Source of the DNA: JALORV01 sp963707445
Lineage (GTDB): Bacteria > Pseudomonadota > Gammaproteobacteria > Burkholderiales > Burkholderiaceae_F
DNA length: 64,000 nt
Direction of reading: 5' to 3'
Assembly: GCA_963707445.1 (NCBI GenBank)
Contig: CAVPPW010000001.1
Span: 62,001-126,000, forward strand
The notes beneath the pieces are model-generated. The model was given only the letters and a program-made list of their open reading frames with translations. It searched no databases and had not been told where the DNA came from. Of the stretch, positions 45,413 to 56,563 are shown one piece after another. A program made the translations under genes and the position numbers. Numbering within the stretch: position 1 is the stretch's first letter; every line of letters begins with the position of its first letter.

Positions 45413-48062
45413 ATGCAGCCTCAGTTCGTCCTGAAGACGACGCCGCCGCGCCTGCCGCGCACCGCTGTGCTGCGGCGCGCACTGGTGCGCCGCTGGGACG
45501 ACCTGCACGAACGCACAGCGATCCTGGTCGACGGCGCCGCGCGGCTTCGGCAAGACCACCCTGCTGTCCCAATGGCGGCGCGCCTGGCTCGAACGCGGCG
45601 CGTTTGTCGCCTGGCTGACGCTCGACGCGCGGGACACGCCGGGTCGTTTCGCCGAAGCGCTGCTCGCCGCGCTGCACGCAGCGACCGGTCGCGCGAGTCT
45701 CACGTCTCGGTCGCCGAATCGGTACAGGCGAGTCGGGGCGTGAGCAGGAGCGCTGACGGCGCTGCTCGCGGAAGTGGCCGAATTGGCCACGCCGACCGTC
45801 CTGGTGCTCGACGATGCCGAGCGGCTGCCCGCCGAGACCCTGAACGACGCGGTCTGCTACCTGATGTTCAACGCTCCGCCGAATCTGAGAATGATCATCG
45901 GCGCGCGCGGCCAGCTGGCACTGGATCGCGGCCGAACTCGTCGCCAAGGGCGAAGTGGCGCAGGTTGGCGTCGACGAGCTGCGGCTGGCGCTCGACGACA
46001 CGCTCGAGATCCTGCAGCGCAAGTTCGGCGATCGCATCTCGCTCGACGACTGCGTGCGCCTGCACGAGATCACCGAGGGATGGCCGATCGGACTGCAGAT
46101 GGCCGCCTCGACGATCGAGCGCGCACCGCAGCTGGCCGCGGCGATCGCCGAACTGAGCGCGCGCCGCGGCGATATCGAGCGCTATTTCCTCGAGTCGATG
46201 CTGTCGCAGCTGCCGCGCGAACTCGCCGACTTCCTCGTGTGCTGCTCGATCCTCGAATCGATGACGCCCGAACTCTGCGCGGCTCTGACCGGCGATGCCG
46301 GCGCGTCGCTCAAGCTCGAGCAACTGATGCGCGACACGCCGATCGTGATCGTCGGCGAGGGCCAGGGCTGGATGCGGCTGCACATGCTGGCACGCGACTT
46401 CCTGCTCGGCCGCTTCGAGCGGCTGCCCGCCGCGCGGCAGCGCGAACTGCATGCGCGCGCCGCCGACTGGTATGCCACGCCACGACCTGCTGCGCGAGGC
46501 GGCGCACCATGCGCTCGATAGCGGCGACGACGCGACGGCGTATCGCTATGCCTCGACGTCGCTGCGCGAGATGGGTCGGCAGGGGCGCCTTCGGCGAGGC
46601 GCGCGAGTGGATCGAGAGGCTGCCACCGAGCGCATTCGAACAGGACGTGACGCTGCGCCTGACCGCGGCCTGGATGTACGCGCTAGGCGATCGCGCCGGC
46701 GAGGTCTTCGCCCGGGTCGATCCGATCGCGGCCGACCAGTCGATCGATCCGCATCCTGCGGTTCGAGGCGGCGCTGATCGGCGCCGCCGCCGCGGTGTTC
46801 TGCGACCAGCCCGGGCTCGTGATCCGCTACCTCGAACCCTGGGCGGTGCTGCCGGCCAGCGCCGAGTCGCTGCATATCGTGGCGCACGCAAATTCCCTCG
46901 CGATCGTCGATCTGCTTCAGGGCGCGACGCAGCAGCTGCGCACACGCCTCGGGAACGCTCCGCGCAACGACAACCGCGACGGCTCGATGAAGATGGCGGC
47001 GGCCTACTCGGACGTGATGATCGGACTCAGCTACCTGTGGGAAGGACGACCCGCGCGTGCCGAGGAATTGCTGCAGCTGGCCCTGGAGCAGGCCGAGCGC
47101 GACGCCGGTCGGCGCAGCGTGATCGCCGCGATGCTCGCAGCCGTGCTGTCCGGTGCGGTGCTCGAGCGCAATCAGCCGGCGCGGGCGCGTGCACTGCTGG
47201 CCAACCGGCTCGATGTGATCGACCGCATCGGCACGCCGGACGCGATCCTTGTCGCCTATCGAACGCTGTCCGACCTGGCGCTGGGCGAAGGCGACGAGCG
47301 CCGGGCACTCGACGCGCTCGGCGCGTTGCGCGAACTCGGCGAGCGCCGCCGCATCCCGCGCATGGCAGTCATCAGCCTGGGCGAGCAGATCCGCATTCAC
47401 GCGATCGGTTCGCGCCCCGAGACTGCGATGGCGCTGCTGGCGCAGCTCGAGTCGATCGTCGAGCAGTTCGAGCAGCCCGAACTGCTGCCGCTGCAGCCGT
47501 ATTGCCGCATGAAGGAGGCGATCGCGCGCGCCTACGCGGCGATGGCGGCCTTCGACGATGCGAGGGCCGAGCTGGCTCTGCAGACGGCGGCCGGTCTCGC
47601 GGAGTCGATCCGCCACGGCCGCGAAATCATCATCGTGAAGGGCCTGCAGGCGGTCGCTGATGCACCGTCGGCGGCTGCCCGACTGCGCGGGCCAAGCTGC
47701 AGGAGGCGCGTGATCTCGCTTCGATCAACGGGCTCGAGCGGCTGATCCGGGAAGTGCATCCGCTGACCGCGAAGATCCTCGGCGAGGCTGACGCCGGCCG
47801 AGCAAGCCGTCGCGCCCGCGCACCCCGGCCACCGCCGCTGAGCGCAGCGCGGTCGCCGTCTCAGGCGGACTGCTGACGACCAAGGAGACTGAGGTGCTGC
47901 GGCTGCTAGCCAATGGTCTGTCGAACAAGCTGATCGCGCGCTCGCTGGATATCAGCGAGGAAACGGTGAAGTGGCACCTGAAGAACCTGTTCTCGCAAGC
48001 TGGATGCCGGCACGCGCAGGCACGCGGTCGACCGCGCGCGGCTGCTCGGTCTGGTGAGCTAG
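45413..48062 (+). pseudogene. MalT-type (LAL) LuxR-family ATP-dependent regulator, many frameshifts
   Basis: Inferred protein of about 880 residues, the size of MalT/AlkS-type regulators. Near the N-terminus are LKTTPPRLPRTAVLRRALVR and a Walker A region that reads GFGKTTLLSQW after correcting an extra C near 45540; Walker B is TVLVLDDAERLP. Next come DDCVRLHEITEGWPIGLQMA, a helical-repeat central part (46.8-47.6 kb), and a LuxR helix-turn-helix (TKETEVLRLLANGLSNKLIA, EETVKWHLKNLF) ending with a stop at 48062. At least six phase changes are needed. Such proteins are ligand- and ATP-dependent activators; the divergent ligase and the exporter cluster are plausible targets. Confidence 0.8.
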
Positions 48063-48079
48063 AGGCGGCCGTCCTGCGC

Positions 48080-48370
48080 AGGCGGGCGGCAGACAGCTGC
48101 CAGTCGATCTCTTCGAGCGTCGCGTGCTCAAACGTCGCCTTCAGGGCGACGCCGGCGTTGTTGAACAGAAAGTCGGCGAGCGAAATCGCGAGCACCGCAG
48201 CCGCATGCTCAAAGACGTCTTCGCGCGCGCAACGTCGACACGATAGGTCCGCACCTCCGCTGCGCACAGGGCCGCGTCTCGGCAGTCAACCGCATTGACG
48301 TCGGAAAGCGCCAGTCGAGCCCGCGCGCGCGAGTTCGGTGGCCAGACCACGCCTATCCTGAAGCAGCGCG
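48080..48370 (-). pseudogene. SDR family fragment
   Basis: The minus strand carries ELARARARLALSDVNAV, EVRTYRVDVAR, then in another phase FLFNNAGVALKATFEHATLE and EIDWQL. This is about the first 100 residues of a short-chain dehydrogenase, with frameshifts, lacking the active-site half. It sits tail-to-tail with the LAL regulator. Confidence 0.55.
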
Positions 48371-48429
48371 GTGACAACAGCGACCTTCCGGAAAAGACAA
48401 CCTTCATTGCCGCGCATTACGCGGCGGGC

Positions 48430-48600
48430 TCGATCAGCGGCTTTTCCGGCCAGGCGCTGTCGCGGTCATCGCCGTCTCGCCGGCCGCGCGTGTAGGCCGA
48501 ACTGCAGTGCCGCGTCCGCGATCGGCTCGTCCAGCAGCATTGGGCGATCGCGCTCGTAGTCCATCAGCATGCGCCAGGGTGATGCGCGAACTTCGAGGTC
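48430..48600 (-). pseudogene. Unassigned C-terminal gene fragment
   Basis: The minus strand has a protein-like block, MLMDYERDRPMLLDEPIADA, followed by ALQFGLHAR and, in a shifted phase, DSAWPEKPLIEPAA before a stop near 48430. It may be the end of a ketopantoate-reductase-like protein, but this is only a guess from the R-P-M-x-L-D-E pattern. Confidence 0.25.
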
Positions 48601-48603
48601 CAG

Positions 48604-51109
48604 CTATGCGTGGGCCGGGGTTACAGTGACCGGCGCCGTGCCTCGCTTGCGCACCACGTTGGTCGGCAGCAGGAAGTACGACAGCGCGGGGATCAGCACC
48701 AGCGCGCCGATCATGTTCCACAGGAACATGAACGTGAGCAGGATGCCCATGTCGGCCTGGAACTTGATCGGCGAGACCAGGCCCAGGTGATGACGCCGGC
48801 GGCCAGCGTGATGCCGACCAGCGCCACGACCTTGCCGGTGAACTGCACGGCGTTCTTGTACGCCTCGGTCAGCGGCATGCCCCTTGCGCTGCTGCGCGAG
48901 CTGCACCGACAGCAGGTACAGCGCGTAGTCGACGCCGATGCCGACGCCCAGCGCGATCACCGGCAGCGTGGCGACCTTGACGCCGATGCCGAGCCACACC
49001 ATCAGCGCCTCGCACAGGATCGAGGTGATCGCGAGCGGCACCACGGCGACCACGACCGCGCGCCAGCTGCGGAAGGTGATGAAGCACAGCACGATCACCG
49101 CGGCGTAGACGTAGAGCAGCATCTGCGATTCGGCCTTGCGCACGACGATGTTGGTCGCCGCCTCGATGCCGGCGCTGCCGGCGGCGAGCAGGAACTCGCG
49201 ATCCTTGTCGTTGTGCTGCTGCGGCGAACGCTTCGGCGGCCGCCACCACGCGATCGAGCGTCTCCGCCTTGTGGTCGGCCAGGTAGGCGATCACCGGCAT
49301 CACCGAGCAGTCGGTGTTGAACAGGTCCGGGTTGTTGACCGAGGCCTGCTGGCCGGCGTAGTTGAGCACGTCCTGGTTGCGGTTGATGCGTCAGCCACTT
49401 CGGGCTGCCCTCGAACGAGCCGGCGGTGATCTGGCGCACCGCGTCGGCGAGCGACACCGTGGTCTGCACGCCCGGCACCTGGCGCAGCGCCCAGCGCCAG
49501 GCGGTCGGCCTCGACCAGCGTCTCGTACTTGAGGCACCCTTCGCGTGTCGGTCTTCACGATCACCGCGAACTGGTCCGAGGACAGCGCGTAGTTGTTCGG
49601 TGATGTACGCGTTGTCGCGGTTGTAGCGCGAGTCCGGGCGCAGCTCCGGCGCGCCCGGATCGAGGTCGCCGATCTGCGAGCTTGCGGCTGACGGCGAAGC
49701 CGCACGACCGCGAGCACCGCCGACACCGCGATCGCGCCGATCGCCCAGCGGCGCGTCGTGAAGCGGTCGAGGAACAGCCACAGCTTGCCCAGGCCGCGGC
49801 CGCGGGTCTCCTCGCGCTCCTCCTTGCAGGCTGCGCTCGCGCCGCCGCTGCGCTGACCCCGGTGTACGACAGCAGCACCGGCAGCAGCAGCAGGTTGGTG
49901 AAGATCAGCACGGCGACGCCGATGCTGGCGGTGAGCGCCAGATCCTGGATCACCGGGATGTCGATCACCATCAGCACGCGCGAAGCCGACCGCGTCGGCG
50001 AGCAGCGCGGTCAGGCCGGCCAGGAACAGCCGGCGGAACGTGTAGCGCGCGGCGACGAGCTTGTGCGTGCCGCGGCCGATGTCCTGCATGATGCCGTTCA
50101 TCTTCTGCGCGCCGTGCGACACGCCGATCGCGAACACCAGGAACGGCACCAGGATCGAGAACGGATCGAGCTCGAAGCCGAGCAGCGCGACCAGCCCGAG
50201 CTGCCAGACGACCGCGACCAGCGAGCAGGCGATCACCAGCGCGGTGCTGCGCACGCAGCGCGTGTAGGCGTAGATGATCGCGGTGGCGATCAGCGCGGCG
50301 ACGCCGAAGAAGATCATCACCTTGACCAGGCCGTCGATCAGCTCGCCGATCAGCTTGGCGAAGCCGATGACGTGCACCTTGATCTTGGGCGGTCTCCTTG
50401 CCGCTTGACCGTGGCGTCGAGCGCCTTGGCGAGCTCGTACTTGTCGCGGATCTTCTCCTCCAGCACCTTCGACAGGCCGTGGTAGTCGATGCGCTTGCCG
50501 GTGCCGGGCTCCTTGTCGAGCAGCGGCACGAAGATCATGCTCGACTTGAAGTTGTTGGCGACGAGGCTGCCGACGATGCCGGAGCGCGCGATGTTCTGCT
50601 TCAGCTGCTCGACGCTCTGCGCGCGAGCCGTCGTAGGAGTCGCGGCATCACCGGGCCGCCGCGGAAGCCTTCTTCGGTGACCTCGGTCCAGCGCACCGCC
50701 GGCGTCCACAGCGACTTCACCCAGGCGCGGTCGACGCCCGGCGTGAGGACGAGCTCGTCGTTGATCTGCTTCAGCGCCTCGAGGTACGCGGGGTCGAAGA
50801 TGTCGCCGTCGGTGTTCTCGACCACGACGCGCAGCGCGTTGCCGAGGCCGCGCAGGTCCTTCTGGTACGTCGAGGTAGTTCTTGATGTACGGCTGGCTCT
50901 GCGGAATCATCTTCTCGAAGCTCGCGTTCAGCACGAGCCGCGTCGCCGCGAAGTAGCCGAGCACCACGCGTGACCATCGCGCAGACGATGACCATCACCA
51001 GCCGGTTGTTGAAGACCAGCCGCTCGAGCAGGTTGCCGGAATTGCGGTCGAAGTCCGCGAGCTCGCGGACCACCGGCATCTGGTCGAGATCGTCGGAGAC
51101 GGCGGCCAT
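48604..51109 (-). pseudogene. RND/MMPL superfamily exporter, many frameshifts
   Basis: Joined length of about 830 residues. From ATG 51109 it opens with DLDQMPVVRELADFDRNSGN and a first membrane helix (RLVMVIVCAMV), then a periplasmic loop, a middle block of membrane helices around 49.9-50.3 kb (VALLGFELDPFSILVPFLVF, GVSHGAQKMNGI), a second loop and a last helix bundle (LYVYAAVIVLCFITFRSWRA, VIALGVGIGVDYALYLLSVQ) ending at 48604. At least seven phase changes interrupt it. This branch of RND proteins is thought to move lipids or hydrophobic metabolites. It heads a cluster with YCF48-like, DUF1329 and DUF1302 genes on the same strand. Confidence 0.8.
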
Positions 51110-51236
51110 GGTCGATTCCTTCGCGGGTTTGCGGCTGCAGCGCGAAGGCGCGGCGACCGCGACGCCGCGCGGGCCCGACGCAGCGCGAGCTTCCGTCGCC
51201 GGCGTCGGCGATGCCGGTGAGCGGCATCGGCGGCTC

Positions 51237-52230
51237 TCAAGCGGCAACGGCTTCGAACGTGCGTGCCGCCGTCGCCGGAGGCGACGACGCGCCCGCTGAC
51301 ATCGGCCAGCAGCGATCGCGCCGCCGCAGCGTGCAGCGCCGCCGACGATCGTCGCCGGCAGGCCGGCGTCGACCTTGCGTCCAGCGTCTTGCCGCGCGTC
51401 GTCGCTGCGATAGACGTTGCCGCGCAGGCCGAAGACGAGCACCGCGTTCTCGTCGCCGGTGACGCCGAAGAAGCTGCCGTTGTACGGGACGTCGAGCGCG
51501 CGGAAGCGCTGCGCCGGCCGGATCGAGCTTGAGCACGAGGCCCGCCTTCGCCGGCGATGTACAGGCCGCCCGCCGCCGGGCGGATCGCATACAGGTTGAG
51601 GAACTTGGGATTGTCGGTGCGGTCGAACCACGGCTCCCACGTCTTGCCGCCGTCGTCGCGTGCGAAAGATCAGGTTGTAGGCGCCGACCACGTAGCCCGT
51701 GTTCTCGTCGGCGAACCAGACGTCGAGGAACGGCTTGTCGGCACCTTGTTCCTCGTAGCGCTTCGCTTCGGCGAGCAGCGCCTTCAGTGCTTCGCGTCGG
51801 CTTGCGCCGCGGCCTTGCGCTCGCAGGTCGCGTCGACCAGCGCTCGTTGGCCGCGCGGCCGTCGAGCTGCAGCGTCCAGGTGTCGCCGCCATCGCTGGTG
51901 CGCAGGATCACGCCGTCGTGGCCGACGGCCCAGCCCTTGCTTGTCGTTGACGAAGTACACCGCGGTCAGGTCGGAGCTCACCGGCACCGGCGACTGCTTC
52001 CAGGTCGCGCCGCCATCGTTCGAGACGACGATGTGGCCGCGCTGGCCGACCGCGACCAGGCGGTCGCCGGCGCGCGCGCACCGCCTGCAGCAGGCGTCTT
52101 GCTCGCGAGCGGCGACATCTGGCGCCGGCGCGTCGAGCAGGTCGACGAAGCCCGCGCCGCGTGCGCCGGCACTGCGCGTCGCCAGCGCGAGCGCGAGCGC
52201 AGCGACCACGGTGATGCGACGTATGTTCAT
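51237..52230 (-). pseudogene. YCF48/BNR-repeat beta-propeller exported protein, frameshifted
   Basis: From ATG 52230 there is a signal peptide (ITVVAALALALATRSAGA), then propeller repeats: RLVAVGQRGHIVVSNDGGAT WKQSPVPVSSDLTAVYFVND, GVILRTSDGGDTWTLQLDGR, and a final DGGRTFEAVAA-like end at 51237. Each repeat carries the S/T-D-G-G-x-T-W signature of YCF48/BNR proteins. Several single-base shifts separate the repeats. Proteins of this type occur next to RND, DUF1329 and DUF1302 genes in many proteobacteria, presumably as periplasmic partners. Confidence 0.75.
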
Positions 52231-52343
52231 GATCCTGCAGTTCGGAAAGGGTCCCACCGGAGCGAGACGATGCCACGCACGGAGGCGACACGGTGCAGAC
52301 TTCGGACGCGGCGTCCGTCCGGGACGCCGCGTCTTGCACGCCG

Positions 52344-53718
52344 TTAGCGGATACCGGCGCCGGCGAGCGACTTCGGACGACCACTGCAGCTCCGGGCAGC
52401 GGCTCGATGTAGCGCATGCCGTCCGACATGCCGACCGAACCGACCACGAGTGTACACGCCCGACGCTGAAGTCGTAGAACGCGTAGTTGTCGACGTTGAC
52501 CGCGCTGCACGTCGTAGCTGTACGGTCATGTTGCCGAAGCGTCGACCGGTAGAGCTGGCCCGCGCGTCGTACTGGTCGGAGGCGAGCGCCACCCAGCTGT
52601 CCTCGTCGAGGTAGAACACGCGCTTGCTGTAGATGTGGCGCTTGCCGGGCTTGAGCGTCGCCTCGACGACCCACACGCGATGCAGCTCCCAGCGCACGAA
52701 GTCGGGATTGACGTGGTTCGGCGTCGAGCGCCGGCTGAGGTCCTTGCGCGTACATCAGCTTGTAGCCGCTGTACGGCACGTACATTTCCTTCTTGCCGAC
52801 GAGCTTCCAGTCGAAGCGGTCCATCGCGCCGTTGAACACGAACGCGTCGTCGTAGGTCGAGCTGCCGGCGGTGCCGGGGTTCGGCGTGTCGTAGGCGAGG
52901 TCGGGCGCGAGCTTCACGCGGCGCTGGCCGGGCAGGTACTGCCAGGCGCGGCGCGGCTGCTTCGAGCGGATTGACCGAGTCGATCGCCATCAGCGCTTCG
53001 CCGGCGCGGCGCGCCGGCCCGGTGTAGTAGAGCTTGAGCTTGAAGTACGGATCGGTCTCCTTGGCCACCGTATCGGTCCGCTTCGGGTCGTAGAGCGGAA
53101 ACTCGTTGGTCAGGTTGCCGGTGGTGGCGAGCGTCGGCCACGCCCGCCGCGTCGACGTTCCAGTTCTCGTACTTGCGCGTTGTAGGCGAGGCCGGTGTAG
53201 CGCACCAGGTGGTTCCACATCGCCTCGTAGCCGGTCTTCGGAATCGGGAACGGCACGCCGGGCAGCATCGTTCTCGACGCCCAGGCCGTCGTTCGACGCT
53301 CTTGGCGCCGATCGCGTTCTTCGCCGTGTTGTCGAGCACCTTCGGCGGCAGCGCGACCGCGCGGTGCGTCGGATAGACGTCGACGCGCATCGTCGGGTAG
53401 CGCTTGAGCAGCTCCTTGGTGCCTTCGGTCAGCTTGTCGGCGTGCGCGGCCACGTCCTTGCCGGCGATGTCGAGCCGCGGCTTCTCGCTCGCGAACGGGA
53501 CGGGCCGGATGCCGCTGCCCTTCTTGAACCCCGCCGGGATCTCTTTCAGGCCGCCGGTGTACTCGGGAATCGTGCCGTCCTTGTTGCCGGCCTTCTCGGC
53601 GCCGACCGCGGTCAGCGTCGTGCCGAGCTGCTTGGCCTCGTCGGCGGAGACGGCGGCGAAGGCCGCGCCCGCTGGCGAGCGCGGCGAGCGACGCCGCGAT
53701 CAAAGTCTTGCGAAACAT
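52344..53718 (-). pseudogene. DUF1329 exported protein, frameshifted
   Basis: From ATG 53718 there is a signal peptide (FRKTLIAASLAALASA). The mature part, spread over several phases, gives TEGTKELLKRYPTMRVDVYP THRAVALPP, GNLTNEFPLYDPKRTDTVAK, VNPDFVRWELHRVWVVEATL KPGKRHIYSKRVFYLDEDSW and an end at 52344, all characteristic of DUF1329 (about 455 residues). It is the periplasmic or outer-membrane-associated companion of DUF1302. Function unproven; the LolB-like fold of relatives suggests lipid handling. Confidence 0.8.
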
Positions 53719-53735
53719 GGATCGTCTCCTCGTTC

Positions 53736-55624
53736 TCAGAATGTGGTCTTGAACGTGAGCGCGACCAAGTCGCGATCGGATAGCGTGGCGTTGACGCCGT
53801 TGAAGATGTCGGCCGCACGCCGGCCGACGCAGGTCGCGTTGGCCGGCGTGCGCGGGCAGGTCGAGTAGTCGCCGTAGAAGCCGATGTACTTCAGGTCGAT
53901 CCGGTACTTCTGGTAGATGTCGGCGGCGATGCCGATGCCGAAGTTGCCGGCATCCTTGCTGCCGCCGGCGGCGATGGCCGAGTTGCCGGAGATGCCCTGC
54001 GCCCACGGACAGCGGCGCCAGCAGGTCGACGCCCGGGCAGCACCTGGAACCAGGTCGGCGTGAAGTTGAACGCGAGGCCGAAGTAGTTCTTCGAGACGCG
54101 GTCGATCTGATCTAGCCGCTGTGACGTTGCTCGCGACCCTTGAACACCGCCTCGTTCTGCGTGACGTCGAGCCAGGTCATCCAGGTCAGCTCGGCGTTCC
54201 ACGCTGCCGTGTCGAACACGGGCGTCTTGTTGATGATGCCGAGCGCGTTGACCAGGCCGTGCATCGTGTTGCCCTGCGCGCCCGGCGTGTCGCCGTCCGG
54301 CAGCGCGGTGGTCGCGATCGAGCCCGGCACCAGCGGCACGAAGGCGGCCGGCAGCACGAAGACCGGCTCCGACAGCAGCGGCATGTTCCGGCGATAGCTC
54401 AGTTCGGCGCCGACGCTGACGCCGGCGATGTTCTTCGAGAGGCTCACGCCGAAGATGTCGATGTCGTCGCCGTAGGCCGCGTTGTACTCGCCGACCTTGC
54501 CGAACTGCTGCAGCTGCGACAGCGACGTCGCGTTCGGGTTGACGAAGCACAGGTGCCGCCCGGACCGCGACGCCGCCGCGCGGCGTGCACGCCGCTGCCG
54601 GGTACCGGCAGAACGCGCCGGCGTCGCCATCGCCTGCGGCTGCATGTCGTAGGTGCGGCGGTAGTAGCCGCCGAGCGTGCCGTCGAGCCACTCCGGGCTC
54701 CACTTGGCCGCCAGGCCCCAGTTGCCGGTGTTTTCGTTCCGGCGTGATGTCGGTGCCGCGCCAGAGCCGCTGCGTGCCGGTGGCATTCGAGGATCTGCGA
54801 CTCGCCGCCCCACAGCAAGTTGTCGCCGATCGACAGATACGAGCCCGACTCCGGATAGCGAAACGCCTGGTTGCTGAAGCGCTGCCAGTTGAAGAAGTAC
54901 TGGGCCATCACCGACACGTCCTGCGGCGACCTGCGCCTGGACCTTCAGCCCGACGCGCGGACGGAACAGCTCCTTGGCTTCCGCGCCCGGCGTCGCCAGG
55001 CCCTTCCACACGTCGAGCGGGTTCTGCGAGTACGCGACGCTGTGAATCGCGCCGTTGAGCAGCAGGCTCTCGCCCCAGAACACGGTGGTCTGGCCGAGCT
55101 TGACGTTGACCGGAATATCGCCGATGTCGAACTTGCCGAAGCCGAACACGTCGAGGAATTCGCCCGACGCGCCCTCGCGCGTAGCGCTTGGTGTAGGCGG
55201 GCAGGCCCAGCGCCGGACGGCCATAGATCAGGTGGTTCGCGGTCTGCGTCGAGCGTGTTGTCCAGGCGGTCGTAGGCCGGATCCTACCAGCCGGCGGCGC
55301 TGACGCGGAAACCGATCTGGCGCTTCCAGATGACGTCGAACTCGGTCAGCAAGTCGAGCCGTGTGAACACGCGGCCGCGGTCGAAGTTGCGGTCGCCGTC
55401 GTCGAAGTTCGGGTTCTTCAGCATCGCCTCGTCTTGTGCCTTCGACGCGGTCGACGATGTTCAGCCGGACGGTGTTGTCCCAGCGCATCTGGATGTCTTC
55501 GTTGCCGGTGTTGATCTCGAACGCGCTAGCCGTGCCCGGCAGCGCAAACGCCGCCGCCATGCGCGGCACAGACTGCGGTCAGTCGAAGGCCGCGGCGCTG
55601 GCCCGCGGTCTGGTCGGTCTTCAT
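53736..55624 (-). pseudogene. DUF1302 outer-membrane-type protein, frameshifted
   Basis: From ATG 55624, after a signal peptide (AAAFALPGTASAFEI), the protein reads FEINTGNEDIQMRWDNTVRL, then GFGKFDIGDIPVNVKLGQTT VFWGESLLLNGAIHSVAYSQ, GVSVGAELSYRRNMPLL and an end VALTFKTTF, whose final phenylalanine is typical of outer-membrane barrels. The joined length is near 620 residues, as in the DUF1302 family. At least five frame changes are present. It lies 17 bases upstream of the DUF1329 gene, so the two are one operon. It is thought to be an outer-membrane channel for hydrophobic compounds. Confidence 0.8.
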
Positions 55625-55785
55625 GTAATGCCCCCTTTTTTTTGGTCGCCTGACCGGTTTTGATCACACCGAAATATGGAGAAAAACAAGAGGCCGGACC
55701 CCCCCCATGGCGGTGGGGGCCGAAGCCCCGCACCCCCCGCAGTCCAAGCGCGTTTCGGGCCGCGGTCGGACCGGACGTCCGCGTG

Positions 55786-55989
55786 TCACCAGCGCCAAGC
55801 ACCGCGCCCGGGCCGGACGTGGTCATGGATCTTCAGCAGTACGTGCCCCTTGCCCGCCGCGGGATTGGGACGTTCGGCGATGAAAACTTGCAGAAGCTTG
55901 ATAGTGACCTTCTCGTTGTAAGGCGTGAATGGGACCCAAGGCGTGTCGCTGCCCTTCAGGTACTTCGGATCAAAACCCATCGAACTCAT
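55786..55989 (-). pseudogene. Truncated cupin dioxygenase relic (N-terminal half)
   Basis: ATG 55989, behind GGGGAGGACGTC, begins a protein with TPWVPFTPYNEKVTIKLLQV and KGHVLLKIHDHV, the same pattern as the start of the 3-His cupins at 5872 and 39420 (LPWVPLTPYTDKVLLKYFKL). After about 57 residues the similarity ends and no histidine motif follows. It lies upstream of the DUF1302 gene on the same strand. A good ribosome site on a truncated gene suggests recent loss. Confidence 0.6.
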
Positions 55990-56128
55990 GACGTCCTCCC
56001 CGTGTTCTGGCACTCGCCTTCGCGGCGGGCACGGCGGGACTTTGGCAGCGCGGGGCGGTGCTGTCCCCACCCCGAGAGAGCGGCTTCAGGTTGCGTCCGC
56101 TCCTCACGTCATCTTGCGGCGCACCGCG

Positions 56129-56522
56129 CTAGCCGTCCTTCAGCCGCGCGCCTTGTGCTTTCAGCAGTTCGCGCAGCATCGAGCGGTGGCAGCGCGCTTC
56201 GTTCTCGCAGTAGCAACCGACGGAGAAGTCGGCCTGGTGCGAGAGCGCGGCCAGCAACGCGATCGCATGGGCTGTTGTCCGGCTGCGCCATTTCGGCGCG
56301 ATAGCGTCGTACGAACTTCGCCCAATCGGCCGGCGACTCGACGGCCTGGCCGAGCTTCATCGTTTCGACGCTGGGGGCGAGGTTCGGAAACCACACGTCA
56401 TACCAGTTGCCCGAAGCAAACCGGTCTTTCGGAACGCCGCGGGGCGGGCGCCGCACCGTGCCGATGCGAGTGCCCTCGCCGCCTGCACGCGGGGTGCCGA
56501 GCCTGACGACGCGGATGGCCAT
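56129..56522 (-). pseudogene. DUF488 family protein, one frameshift
   Basis: From ATG 56522: MAIRVVRLGTPRAGGEGTRI, then FASGNWYDVWFPNLAPS and WAKFVRRYRAEMAQPDN. One extra C near 56270 shifts the frame; correction gives SHAIALLAALSHQADFSVGC YCENEARCHRSMLRELL and a stop at 56129. The YC-x-x-x-x-x-CHR motif is the DUF488 signature. Function unknown. It is 41 bases downstream of rmuC on the same strand. Confidence 0.75.
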
Positions 56523-56563
56523 GAGCTGTCTCCTTCCTATCGACGCAGATGTCGCCGCCGCCG

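Noticed and set aside
45774..47660. Open frame of 628 codons on the plus strand inside the LAL regulator
   Set aside because: Extremely rich in arginine and alanine. It is a G+C-driven open frame that only briefly coincides with the true regulator frame; the real protein blocks lie in changing phases.
55625..55785. G/C-rich homopolymer tract as a regulatory element
   Set aside because: The runs of C, G and T here look more like a sequencing-difficult spacer. Nothing palindromic or promoter-like is supported.
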